A program made the position numbers and the translations under genes. DNA of 40,420 bases from Sedimentisphaerales bacterium. GTDB taxonomy: Bacteria > Planctomycetota > Phycisphaerae > Sedimentisphaerales > Anaerobacaceae. Shown in pieces: positions 16,376 to 25,077 of this stretch; the stretch's first letter is position 1; each line of letters starts with the position of its first letter. Below the pieces are notes generated by a model. That model had not been told where the DNA came from, searched no databases, and worked only from the letters and a program-made list of their open reading frames with translations. The DNA is taken from contig JAFGPS010000138.1 of NCBI GenBank assembly GCA_016936075.1, positions 1 to 40,420 on the forward strand, in the 5' to 3' direction.

Positions 16376-18760
16376 TTACTTTGCTTGGGCGGCTACTTTT
16401 GCTTTTGCTTTCGGCTTAACCTTTTTTCTTCCGAGCATTTCATCTGCTTCTTCGATAGTTTTAGGCGGCCATTTTCCCTCTTCCTGTAGCTTTTTCAGCT
16501 CGTCAAGTTTTGCATAACTGACAATAGTTCTGCATTTCGGGAATCTGCCGCAGCCAAGGAAAGGTCCTTTCTTACTTTGTCGGATGACCAGTTCGCCTTC
16601 CTTACATTTGTAACATTTTATGCCTGAAGGTTCAGCCGGTGGTTTCGGAGGTAAAACATTTCCTTCCTTATCGAGCTTGAGAGTTGTCTTGCATTCCGGA
16701 TAGTCACTGCATCCGAGAAATTCACCGAATCGTCCTCTTTTGTGTACCATTGGTTTGCCGCAGTTAGGACATTTATGGTCAGAAATTTTCTCTTCGACCA
16801 TTTTTCCATCTTTGTCGCATGGACATGCGAATTTACAGTCTGGATAAGCAGAGCAACTAAGAAATCTGCCATTCTTACCAAATCTGTAAACGAGTTGTTT
16901 CTTACAATCCGGGCAATTATATTCGCTTGGAGTAACTTCAGCTTTGGCATGTGCCATTTGCTCTGTTGCATTTGAAAGATTTTTACTGAACGGGCCATAA
17001 AAATCTTTCAAAACCCCAATCCAGTCAAGATTCTGCTCTTCGATTTTATCGAGTTGTTCTTCCATATATCGCGTAAATGCGATATCCATGACTTTTGGAA
17101 AATACTCATTGAGCTTGTCTGTCACTACCTCACCGAGATCGGTTGCTGCGAATTTTTTATCAATCTGCTCAACGTATTCACGGTCCTGAATAGTACTGAT
17201 AATTGAAGCGTAAGTACTCGGCCTGCCAATTCCTTCTTTTTCGAGAGCTTTAACTAATGAAGCTTCGGTATATCTGGCCGGAGGTTTTGTAAAATGCTGC
17301 TCAGCTTTAATATCGACTGGTAGAAGTTTCTGGCCGACATCCATTTTCGGAAGCTCCTGCTCGCTCGATGAAATTGGCCAGACTTTTGAAAAACCATCGA
17401 AAACAAGGATATGCCCTGTTGTTCTATAATAGCACGGACCTATAGTAGTATCAGCTTTGATGTTAAGATTTGTAACGTTCCATTTTGCCGATTCCATCTG
17501 ACTTGCGACGAAACGTTTCCAGATAAGGTCATATATTTTAAATTGTTCATTCGATAGAAATGATTTTATCTCTTCTGGTACTATATCAACATCAGTCGGG
17601 CGAATCGCTTCATGTGCCTGTTGTGCATTTTTCTTTGCAGTATAAACTTTTGGTTTTTCAGGAAGATAATCCGGACCAAATTTGTTTTGGATATATTTTC
17701 GAGCATCTGTGATAGCTTCGTTTGAAATATGAGTACTATCTGTTCTCATGTAGGTGATAAGTCCGAGCGAACCCATCGAACCTAAGTCGATTCCCTCATA
17801 AAGCTGCTGTGCGACAGCCATCGTACCTTTTGCACTGAATCCGAGCCTGTTAGCGGCTGCCTGTTGAAGTGTGGAAGTAATAAACGGCGCCGATGGATGC
17901 GACTTTGATTCCTTGGTTTGCAGGTCATTCAATGCATATTGAGCACCTTTTAATGCATTGAAAACCTTGTCAGCTTGTTCTTTTGAAGAGACATGGAATT
18001 TTTCTTCGCCTATTTTGTATAATTCGCTTTTGAATGCGTTATGTTTTGTAAGCCATTGGGTTTGTTCGGCAATGGTAGGTCCTTTGCCCTTCTCGTTTTG
18101 TGCGGAAAGAAAATCAAGCCATTCTTGTGTATAGTTTGTTTGTAAATCAGTAGTGAAAACCGCCGGGATAAGCCAGTATTCATCAGGTGTGAAAGCTCGA
18201 ATTTCCCTTTCGCGCTCGACTATTATTTTTACCGCAACTGACTGGACACGCCCTGCCGATAATCCCCTTGCGATTCTTTTCCAGAGCAGAGGACTAATCT
18301 GGTAGCCGACTATTCTATCGAGAATACGTCGTGCCTGTTGAGCCATTATCTTATTATTATCGAGCTTTCCGGGTTTTTCAAATGCCTGCGTAATGGCCGA
18401 TTTTGTAATAGCATTGAAAATTACACGATATGTTTTTTCTTCGGGAACTTTTAAAATTTTCGCTAAATGCCATGCAATGGCCTCCCCTTCACGGTCAAGG
18501 TCAGTTGCCAGATACAGTTCATCGCAATTTTTCATCGCGGCTTTCAGTGCTGTTACGGTCTTTTGTTTGCCGGGCATGATGCCATAAGTCGGCTCGAAAT
18601 TATTTTCGATATCAACATTTATACCTTTGGAAGGTAGATCGCGGACATGACCCATAGAAGCTTTAACTTCATAGCCGGGACCGAGATATTTATTTATAGT
18701 TTTAGCTTTTGCAGGTGATTCTACTATTACTAACGCTTTTTTCGAGCTTGATTTGGCCAT
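16376..18760 (-). CDS. topA: DNA topoisomerase I (type IA)
   Basis: Relaxes negative supercoils through a 5'-phosphotyrosine intermediate. 794 residues. The Toprim domain is at about 8-120 (VIVESPAKAKTI, ATDLDREGEAIAWHL). The catalytic tyrosine is in LITYMRTDSTH near residue 337, and HEAIRPT and GIGRPSTYASII motifs are also present. Three C4 zinc ribbons follow, near residues 615, 667 and 713 (CPDC, CPNC and CYKC, each with a second cysteine pair), then a Lys/Ala-rich tail. No Shine-Dalgarno sequence precedes the ATG, and a promoter-like pair (TTGAAA at 18795-18800, TATATT at 18771-18776) is so close that the transcript may be leaderless. Confidence 0.98.
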   Translation of the reverse strand: MAKSSSKKALVIVESPAKAKTINKYLGPGYEVKASMGHVRDLPSKGINVDIENNFEPTYGIMPGKQKTVTALKAAMKNCDELYLATDLDREGEAIAWHLAKILKVPEEKTYRVIFNAITKSAITQAFEKPGKLDNNKIMAQQARRILDRIVGYQISPLLWKRIARGLSAGRVQSVAVKIIVEREREIRAFTPDEYWLIPAVFTTDLQTNYTQEWLDFLSAQNEKGKGPTIAEQTQWLTKHNAFKSELYKIGEEKFHVSSKEQADKVFNALKGAQYALNDLQTKESKSHPSAPFITSTLQQAAANRLGFSAKGTMAVAQQLYEGIDLGSMGSLGLITYMRTDSTHISNEAITDARKYIQNKFGPDYLPEKPKVYTAKKNAQQAHEAIRPTDVDIVPEEIKSFLSNEQFKIYDLIWKRFVASQMESAKWNVTNLNIKADTTIGPCYYRTTGHILVFDGFSKVWPISSSEQELPKMDVGQKLLPVDIKAEQHFTKPPARYTEASLVKALEKEGIGRPSTYASIISTIQDREYVEQIDKKFAATDLGEVVTDKLNEYFPKVMDIAFTRYMEEQLDKIEEQNLDWIGVLKDFYGPFSKNLSNATEQMAHAKAEVTPSEYNCPDCKKQLVYRFGKNGRFLSCSAYPDCKFACPCDKDGKMVEEKISDHKCPNCGKPMVHKRGRFGEFLGCSDYPECKTTLKLDKEGNVLPPKPPAEPSGIKCYKCKEGELVIRQSKKGPFLGCGRFPKCRTIVSYAKLDELKKLQEEGKWPPKTIEEADEMLGRKKVKPKAKAKVAAQAK

Positions 18761-18770
18761 ATTTGTTCAG

Positions 18771-18800
18771 AATATAATAATTTGTTATTAGTTCTTTCAA
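18771..18800 (-). promoter_or_regulatory. Possible topA promoter
   Basis: On the minus strand TTGAAA (18795-18800), 18 bp, TATATT (18771-18776). The start point would fall only a few bases before the topA ATG. Other -10 phasings (TTATAT, TATTAT) overlap it. Confidence 0.4.
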
Positions 18801-19147
18801 ATTCTCTATACAGATATTTAGAAAACGGGTTCACGAATCCGATATCGGCGATTTATATAAATATAATTAGAAAAGGGTAAATACATCCGAATCATCTATC
18901 TGTCAAGAAGGAATTATTTATATTGATAATTTATATAGTCTTTTTAATATCAAAAATGTTAATATGGGTAGTAGTAGAAATGGTTTATGTTAGTTTTTAA
19001 TAGTAAAAAGCCGAATAAAGCAATAATACGAAACATTTCATTATTATTAAATACTTTTTGAAAATATATTTAATATTATTGTAATAAAATGAGAAGTTAT
19101 AGGACGTATATGTTTTAAAATAATATTTAACTCCCCTGCTAAAATAA
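18801..19147. other. AT-rich intergenic region between rdgB and topA
   Basis: About 350 bp without a credible open reading frame, tRNA or hairpin terminator. I see nothing functional in it beyond possible promoter sequence at the topA end. Confidence 0.6.
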
Positions 19148-19771
19148 TTAAAAAATATTTTTCATTTGTTCCTTTAAATTTTTAAGTGCATTACCTCTGT
19201 GAGATATTATATTCTTTTCATCTTGATTTAATTGAGCAACTGTTTTATTCAATGAAGGAACGAAGAAGATAGGATCATACCCAAAGCCATTAGTACCAAT
19301 TTCTTCTTCTATGATTATTCCTTCGAGTGTCCCTCTTGTTTCAATGAGTATTTCGTCTGATTTAGCAAGACACATACAACATACAAATCTGGCTGTACGT
19401 TTTTCTGCTGGTACATCTATTAAGAGTTCAAGCACTTTCTTAATATTACGATGATCTATGAGAGTCCTTTCTTCGTTCGGAAGCTTATCTCCTGAGAACC
19501 TGGCGGATTTTACACCTGGCGCTCCGTTTAAAGCGTCTATAACCAGTCCGGAATCATCTGCTAATGTTAAGTGCCCTGTTGCTTTAGAATAACCAATCGC
19601 TTTTTTACGTGCATTTTCCTCAAATGTTTTACCATCTTCTTCAATCTCTTGAATAGAGGCAAATTCTTTTAGGTTATGAAGCGTAAATTCTTTGCCTAAG
19701 CAGCTTTGTATTTCTGAAACTTTACCAGGATTTGTTGTTGCAATTAGTATATCATTGTTATTGATGGGCAT
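19148..19771 (-). CDS. rdgB: XTP/dITP pyrophosphatase (RdgB/HAM1 family)
   Basis: Removes non-canonical purine nucleotides (dITP, XTP) by cleaving them to monophosphate and pyrophosphate, keeping the DNA precursor pool clean. 207 residues with ATTNPGKVSEIQ at the start, the ADDSGLVIDALNGAPGVKSARFSG block, GTNGFGYDPIF and the terminal SHRGNALKNL, all family hallmarks. AAGG lies eight bases before the ATG, and TATAAT on the minus strand (19792-19797) could be its -10. A long non-coding stretch carrying parS lies upstream. Confidence 0.97.
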   Translation of the reverse strand: MPINNNDILIATTNPGKVSEIQSCLGKEFTLHNLKEFASIQEIEEDGKTFEENARKKAIGYSKATGHLTLADDSGLVIDALNGAPGVKSARFSGDKLPNEERTLIDHRNIKKVLELLIDVPAEKRTARFVCCMCLAKSDEILIETRGTLEGIIIEEEIGTNGFGYDPIFFVPSLNKTVAQLNQDEKNIISHRGNALKNLKEQMKNIF

Positions 19772-20566
19772 ATTATTTACCTTAAGAATTAATTATATAT
19801 TATTGTCTTATTTCATATGGAGATAATACATTTTAAATAAAATGAGTGAAATAACAACATCGTATTAATAAAAACATTAAAAAATCAATTTTCTGTAATA
19901 TGGTATATATATAACATACTTTATTATTAAAATATAAATGCATAGAGTTATGATATTATTAAAAAGCACTATACAATTATAAAGAACAGCAAATACATAT
20001 TATATGACTTCAATGAGTATAATGAGAGTAGAGATTAATCAAAAAGATAAGAGGAATTGATAATATATAATATATATGTAATAACAATGACCATAAAATA
20101 GTTCTAATATACTCATTATTCTGAAAAAAGCGAAGCGAAGACTTAAATTCTGTCATAAATAGATTTCTCAATACAAATTCATCTTAGGGGGCTACGGTCT
20201 AAATGAAATAGGCTTATTTCTTATGTACGTTGTTGTAAATTAATTAAATATTATTCTTCATGCATAATAACTGGCGAAACAAATAGAAGAAATAAAATAA
20301 ACAAGGAGGATCAAAAAAAATTTTCTTTGTTATTGAAAATTCTTTATATATCAGGATACAGACAAATATTTTTAATACAAAAAGTTGTATCATGTTTAGA
20401 AAAAAAAGTTTGAATGAATACTAATGATAAATTTTGGATGAAAAGAGCTGCCTGATCGTATTGATTTAATTAATCCGTATTAAAATAGAGTATAAGAAAA
20501 AAAATGTATTGAAGGGTAATGAGTTTAATAAATGTTTATATTATTTGTATAATAGTTCAGGGATAA

Positions 20567-20582
20567 TGTTTCACGTGAAACA
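20567..20582. promoter_or_regulatory. parS: parS centromere site 1
   Basis: TGTTTCACGTGAAACA matches the bacterial chromosomal parS consensus at all 16 positions. The palindrome continues four more bases on each side (20563-20586). ParB loads at such sites to start DNA partition complexes. Confidence 0.93.
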
Positions 20583-20824
20583 TTATATTATTTTAATCAG
20601 AAGATACATTTCATTTCCCATGGATTTTATTAGAAAATATTTAATAGTTAAATAATGTATTCAGTAAATGCTAATAAAGATATTTTCTAAATAATAACAA
20701 AAACGGCCATATTGATATTAATAATGAAGGTAAGGTGTGATAATAGGGTATATGGGGAGATGTTATGGAATAGGTAATATGTCTATTTATTACTGAATTT
20801 ATGGTTTATTATCTTTTATAGCTA

Positions 20825-20840
20825 TGTTTCACGTGAAACA
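20825..20840. promoter_or_regulatory. parS: parS centromere site 2
   Basis: A second exact TGTTTCACGTGAAACA, 258 bp from the first and about 250 bp before the parB start. The outer symmetry extends only one base on each side. Confidence 0.93.
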
Positions 20841-20962
20841 TTATTTCTTTATTGCAGTGAACCATTTAATTCTTCCTGAACAAAACTCTAATTCATTATT
20901 TCAGCAATAAAAAAAGATAAATGAATGTTTCAGGAATATTTGTTGATTTAAGGCCTTGTGCT

Positions 20963-20991
20963 TTGACAGTAGAATCTATAAAAAATATTAT
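20963..20991 (+). promoter_or_regulatory. parB promoter
   Basis: TTGACA (20963-20968), exactly 17 bp, TATTAT (20986-20991): a near-consensus housekeeping promoter. It gives a leader of about 90 bases before the parB ATG. The second parS lies some 120 bp upstream, close enough for spreading ParB to affect it. Confidence 0.75.
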
Positions 20992-21088
20992 TTTTGTCTG
21001 GCTTTTTGTAGAAAGTCTTTTTAATATTTCAAAATAGATTTATATGTATTCTATTAACCTGTTTACTTACTAATTGATGGAGCAATTT

Positions 21089-22033
21089 ATGATAGATGCA
21101 AAAAAGGATAAGCCACGTCATCTTGGTAGGGGGCTTGAGTCGTTATTGGGTCCTATAACAAATTCTGTGGTAAAACAAAATGATTCACAAATAAACGTAC
21201 AGGAACAGCCTAACTATACACAGGATAAGGAGTTAGGTGTTGTGATGCGAGAGGTTGAAATCAAGAATATCAGGGTAAATCCATACCAAGCGAGAACAGT
21301 TTTTGACGAAAAGGAAATTAATAATCTTGCAGAATCAATAAAAACAAACGGTGTGATTCAGCCTATAATTCTTAGGCAAACAAAGATGGGATATGAGATT
21401 ATAGCGGGAGAACGCCGCTTTAGGGCATCTCAGATTGCCAATCTTAGTACAATTCCTGCATTAATTCGAAAAGCAACTGATGAACAAATGCATGAATTGT
21501 CAATAATTGAGAATATTCATAGAGTAGATTTGAATCCAATAGAAAGAGCAAAAGCTTATCGAGAATATCTAAATGCTTTCTCACTTACACAAGTACAAGC
21601 AGCTGAAAGACTTGGAGAAGACAGGTCTGTTATTGCTAACTATCTGAGAATACTGGACTTACCAGCAGAAATTAAACAGATGCTTATTGATGGTCAATTA
21701 AGTATGGGGCATGCAAGGGCAATTCTTGCATTGCCTACAGACGATCTTAGGCGTAAGCTTGCCAATAGAGCTATGGCAGGGCGTCTAAGTGTCAGAGAAG
21801 TAGAAAAATTAGTGAGAAGGTACCTTACAATTACAGGGAAAGAAAAGAATGGAACTCGTGAAAAATCTACACATATCTTAGATATGGAGAAAAAGTTATC
21901 AAGCCAGCTTTCAACGAAGGTGAATATAGAAACAAAGAAGAATGGGCAAAAGGGGAAAATTGTAATAGAGTTCTATTCGCTTGATGAATTTGATGGAATT
22001 CTTGAAAGGCTTGGACTTGAATATAACGAATAA
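21089..22033 (+). CDS. parB: Chromosome-partitioning protein ParB
   Basis: CTPase clamp that loads at parS and organises the origin region for segregation. 314 residues. It starts with the KPRHLGRGLESLLG segment usual in chromosomal ParBs. The ParB/Srx domain (about 55-150) holds NPYQART, AESIKTNGVIQPI, the GERRFRAS box and ENIHRVDLNPIERA. The helix-turn-helix domain (about 150-230, TQVQAAERLGEDRSVIANYLRILDLP) follows, then a dimerisation C-terminus. The ATG at 21089 has GGAG six bases upstream; in-frame starts at 21074 and 21077 lack one. Two perfect parS sites precede it. The usual partner parA is not adjacent and not in the window. Confidence 0.97.
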   Translation: MIDAKKDKPRHLGRGLESLLGPITNSVVKQNDSQINVQEQPNYTQDKELGVVMREVEIKNIRVNPYQARTVFDEKEINNLAESIKTNGVIQPIILRQTKMGYEIIAGERRFRASQIANLSTIPALIRKATDEQMHELSIIENIHRVDLNPIERAKAYREYLNAFSLTQVQAAERLGEDRSVIANYLRILDLPAEIKQMLIDGQLSMGHARAILALPTDDLRRKLANRAMAGRLSVREVEKLVRRYLTITGKEKNGTREKSTHILDMEKKLSSQLSTKVNIETKKNGQKGKIVIEFYSLDEFDGILERLGLEYNE

Positions 22034-22089
22034 TGATTGTTATATACTCATTTAAAAAGATTTTATTTAAGAAAAATAATAAAATATAG

Positions 22090-22095
22090 TATAAT
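22090..22095 (+). promoter_or_regulatory. Possible promoter -10 of the ankyrin gene
   Basis: TATAAT at 22090-22095, with TTAAGA (22067-22072) 17 bp upstream as a weak -35. The leader would be about 65 bases. Confidence 0.4.
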
Positions 22096-22167
22096 AAACC
22101 TTTGTATCAGTATTAAAAACTAAGATTATTATAATTATACAATATGAAATTTTCGGGAGGACATATC

Positions 22168-23652
22168 ATGAATCAGCGATTTCTTTCATCGATAGCAATG
22201 ATGATATCAATATTCTTGATTTCAAATTTACTTTTTGGACAGAGTGCTTCACAACCATCTTTTGTTCAGGTAATAGCAGAAGGTACGCCTGAGAATGTAA
22301 TGGAAATGATAAATAGTATTGCAGATATCAATACTAAAATCAACGATTTGGGCTGGACTCCCTTACATGCTGCTGTAAGTTTTAGAAAAGATGATTTAGC
22401 TTCTATGCTTGTTAAGGAATTGAATGCAAATATTGATGCTCAGGATAATTCAGGAAATACACCTCTGTTAATTGCAGTAGAAACAGGTCAAATCAATGCT
22501 GTTAATTTTTTAATTGAAAATGAAGCAGATGTACATATTGCAAATAATAGTGGTGATAATCCACTTTCCATAGCACAGAAGATTGGTCTTGATAATATCA
22601 GCAATTTACTTAGTGAAAATAATGCTCAGTTGCCAGCTCAAAACTCGCAAAGTCAAGGTCAAAGGGGTAATAGAAGAGGCATGATGCCTGGTATGAATAA
22701 TATGATACCAGAAAATTTTAATAATAGGCGAGGTCCTGGTGGAAATGAAATGAATCAGGATTTTGCTAATAATCAGATAAATCAGAATAGGCCGGTACCT
22801 GAAATATCTGTGAATAGCAATGAAACTTTTATAAATAATGATTCAGGAGATTTGGATCCAAACGAAGTGCAGGCAAGAATCAATAAATATCCCGGTCTAA
22901 ATGAAGAGGTTGTTGAAGTTGTAAATGGAAGAAGAAATGAATTGAGGCAATGGGGAAGAGTTGATAGAGATAATAGGACAGGTCTAATTTCGGCAATTAT
23001 AAAACAGTATCAAAATGAAGTTGAATTTATACAAAAAATAGCAACAGAAGAAAAAGCAAAGACAACTATTGAACAAGCTAAAAATATGAATGATTCAAGA
23101 AAAGATGCTTTTATCGCTATTAATCGTGCTGTTCGCGATCAGGGCACAACTTCGTCGCAAAAGTCTACAAGTACACGAAGGACAACAAGTAGAACAACAA
23201 CAAGTAGAACAACAACAAGAAATAATAGACGTGGTTCTACTACCGAACAAACTAATACAAGTACGCAAGAGGAAGAAAGTAAATATTCTCCTGAAGTACA
23301 GGCTGAGATTAATGTCTGGCTTAACGCTGATATTACAGGTTTGAGCGATAGAATCAATTTAATGGAGTCTGTTAATGAAACGATAACTTTGGAGATTAAT
23401 TCTTTAAAGCAAACTGCGGTTGGAGAAAAGGCAGAAAAAACGATAGCGGCGATAGATGGTTTGATTTTTGCCAGAAAGATGGGATATGACGAACTGAATA
23501 AAGAGTTGCAGGAGACTCTCATTGAACAGAATAATTCTAATACAAATGAAGTGATGGATATGCCTGATTATCAAGACCAGGAAACGATGAATAGGAGAGG
23601 TTCGAATAGAGGTCAGACAATGACAACCGGAAGAGGTACGAGAGGAAGATAG
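22168..23652 (+). CDS. Exported ankyrin-repeat protein with duplicated helical module and low-complexity linkers
   Basis: 494 residues from the ATG at 22168, chosen because GGGAGG precedes it; an in-frame ATG at 22144 has no ribosome site. A signal peptide (residues 1-27, ending near LLFGQ) suggests export. About 30-140 are three ankyrin repeats (GWTPLHAAV, GNTPLLIAVETG, GDNPLSIAQKIG). An Asn/Gln/Gly-rich stretch follows, then a helical module (about 225-305), an S/T/R-rich linker encoded partly by a 15-bp tandem repeat, and a second helical module (about 350-430) resembling the first. The end is an RG-rich tail. Ankyrin repeats bind proteins; no enzymatic motif is seen. It follows parB by about 130 bp with its own likely promoter. 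Function unknown. Confidence 0.85.
   Translation: MNQRFLSSIAMMISIFLISNLLFGQSASQPSFVQVIAEGTPENVMEMINSIADINTKINDLGWTPLHAAVSFRKDDLASMLVKELNANIDAQDNSGNTPLLIAVETGQINAVNFLIENEADVHIANNSGDNPLSIAQKIGLDNISNLLSENNAQLPAQNSQSQGQRGNRRGMMPGMNNMIPENFNNRRGPGGNEMNQDFANNQINQNRPVPEISVNSNETFINNDSGDLDPNEVQARINKYPGLNEEVVEVVNGRRNELRQWGRVDRDNRTGLISAIIKQYQNEVEFIQKIATEEKAKTTIEQAKNMNDSRKDAFIAINRAVRDQGTTSSQKSTSTRRTTSRTTTSRTTTRNNRRGSTTEQTNTSTQEEESKYSPEVQAEINVWLNADITGLSDRINLMESVNETITLEINSLKQTAVGEKAEKTIAAIDGLIFARKMGYDELNKELQETLIEQNNSNTNEVMDMPDYQDQETMNRRGSNRGQTMTTGRGTRGR
23188..23217 (+). repeat. 15-bp tandem repeat inside the ankyrin gene
   Basis: AGTAGAACAACAACA occurs twice in a row, in frame, with partial copies on each side. 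It encodes the SRTTT repeats of the linker. Such repeats can change copy number by slippage. Confidence 0.8.
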
Positions 23653-23688
23653 TCGTAAATATATCAGTAAAATATAGATGTATAATAT

Positions 23689-24138
23689 ATGCGTATTATT
23701 TGTCAAAGAGTATTAGAAGCACAAGTTAAAGTTAATGACGATATAGTAGGAAGTATAAACAGGGGACTTCTTGTCTATCTTGGTGTAGGTAAGGGTGATA
23801 CTTTAACAGACGCACAATTCATATCCGATAAGTTAATCAATCTTCGTATATTTTCTGATGACGAAGGGAAAATGAATCTCAGTGTTCAGGATATTAGCGG
23901 CTCTATTCTTCTTATAAGTAACTTTACCCTTCATGGTGACTGTCGCAAAGGTCGTCGGCCCGGTTTCGACGGAGCTTCTGAGCCAAATGTTGCCAACGAA
24001 TTATATGAAAAAGTCACTCAACTTATAAAAGCATCGGGTGTACCAGTAGAGAAGGGCGTTTTCGGCGCACACATGCATGTTAGCAGTATTAATGACGGAC
24101 CGGTAAATTTCATTCTCGATAGCACAAAACTTTTCTAA
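23689..24138 (+). CDS. dtd: D-aminoacyl-tRNA deacylase
   Basis: Hydrolyses D-amino acids (and glycine from tRNA-Ala) off mischarged tRNAs. 149 residues, the family's normal length. MRIICQRVLEAQVKVN start, GLLVYLGVGKGD, LINLRIFSDDEGKMNLSVQD, FTLHGDCRKGRRPGFDGASEP, GVFGAHMHVSSINDGPVNFIL. The Gly-cisPro pair (GPV) is present. The usual SQFTL motif reads SNFTL and GPVT reads GPVN, two small departures. It lies 36 bp after the ankyrin gene, possibly cotranscribed, and is convergent with the kinase gene with 31 bp between stops. No obvious ribosome site precedes the ATG. Confidence 0.96.
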   Translation: MRIICQRVLEAQVKVNDDIVGSINRGLLVYLGVGKGDTLTDAQFISDKLINLRIFSDDEGKMNLSVQDISGSILLISNFTLHGDCRKGRRPGFDGASEPNVANELYEKVTQLIKASGVPVEKGVFGAHMHVSSINDGPVNFILDSTKLF

Positions 24139-24169
24139 AACATGTCACGATATAGTCTATGTCACGTTC

Positions 24170-25075
24170 TTAAAAGCTTGTCATTTTTTTAAGCTCATCG
24201 AAACGACTATCAATATCATTCTTTGTAATAGAAGAAAGTCCGTTAAGTGAAAAACCTTCTATAGTAAACGAAGCCGTCACTGTGCCGTAAGCGATTGCTT
24301 CTTTGAGTGATTTTGAATCTGTGGTACGTTTTTGTGCGAGATAACCCATGAATCCGCCAGCGAAACTATCACCAGCGCCTGTCGGATCCATTACATTTTC
24401 AACTGGATAAGCAGGCAAAATAAACATCTCGCCATCCGCGCTGTATAAAAGTGACCCGGCTTGTCCTTTCTTAATCAGTACATATTTTGGACCCATTCCA
24501 ATAATACTTTTACCTGCCTTTATCAGGTTCTTTTCACATGCAAGGAGTCTGGCTTCGTCTTCGTTAAGTATCAGGCAATTAATTCTTTTAAGTAAAAGCT
24601 TGAGATGTGCAAGATTGTTTTCAATCCAGCAATTCATCGTATCAGCGGCTACAAAGACAGGCTCTTTTATCTGCTCGAGCAATTCAAGCTGGAGTTTTGG
24701 TGCTGTGTTGGCAAGAAATATGAAATTGCTATCACTAAATTGTTCAGGAACTTTCGGTGGTGCTTCTGCAAGGACGTTCAATTCAAGATAATCAGTAGTT
24801 CTGTTGTCCATGTCATCGTGATATGTACCCGACCAGCGAAACGTTTTGCTGTTTTCACGAACTTCCAGGCCGGCAAGGTCAACGTCTTTTCCTTCAAATA
24901 TCTTTGCTAATTCGAATGGGCAATCCGGTCCGATTACTCCAACAAAACGAACAGGCGAGAAGAAACTCGCCGCGTATGAAAAATAAACTGCTGAACCTCC
25001 AAGGCAGTTTTCACTTACTCCGAAAGTTGTTTTTACTGTATCAATACCAATCGAACCTGTAACTAATAGTGGCAT
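24170..25075 (-). CDS. PfkB-family carbohydrate/nucleoside kinase
   Basis: 301-residue ribokinase-fold kinase. The N-terminal GG pair (NCLGGSAVYFSYAASFF) and the C-terminal anion-hole motif DPTGAGDSFAGGFMGYLA near residue 230, with catalytic Asp, are clear. The middle contains LNEDEARLL and the nucleotide-site VLIKKGQAGSLL. The substrate cannot be told from these motifs; resemblance is to adenosine-kinase or sugar-kinase-like PfkB proteins. The ATG follows the gltX stop by only two bases, with AGGAG inside the end of gltX, so its translation is probably coupled to gltX. Confidence 0.92.
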   Translation of the reverse strand: MPLLVTGSIGIDTVKTTFGVSENCLGGSAVYFSYAASFFSPVRFVGVIGPDCPFELAKIFEGKDVDLAGLEVRENSKTFRWSGTYHDDMDNRTTDYLELNVLAEAPPKVPEQFSDSNFIFLANTAPKLQLELLEQIKEPVFVAADTMNCWIENNLAHLKLLLKRINCLILNEDEARLLACEKNLIKAGKSIIGMGPKYVLIKKGQAGSLLYSADGEMFILPAYPVENVMDPTGAGDSFAGGFMGYLAQKRTTDSKSLKEAIAYGTVTASFTIEGFSLNGLSSITKNDIDSRFDELKKMTSF

Positions 25076-25077
25076 TA

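Larger units (their letters stand above)
19772..21088. other. 1.3-kb AT-rich non-coding region with parS sites upstream of parB
   Basis: No gene-sized reading frame on either strand and no tRNA. It contains two perfect parS palindromes (separate entries) and the parB promoter at its right end. No convincing DnaA boxes (TTATNCACA) were seen, so it is not itself called an origin. Its low coding content and base composition, next to parB, suggest a centromere-like, origin-proximal region. Confidence 0.65.

Noticed and set aside
18801..19147. Possible decayed gene between rdgB and topA
   Set aside because: No similarity to any recognisable protein in any frame and no ribosome sites. The sequence looks like simple AT-rich spacer.
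20303..20400. AAGGAGGA followed by a possible small reading frame in the parB upstream region
   Set aside because: The first usable start (TTG) is about 18 bases away, too far, and the frame is under 30 codons with no recognisable content.
23160..23225. CAA/ACA-rich repeats as a CRISPR-like or mobile array
   Set aside because: They are in-frame codon repeats encoding a Ser/Thr/Arg linker inside the ankyrin gene, without spacers.
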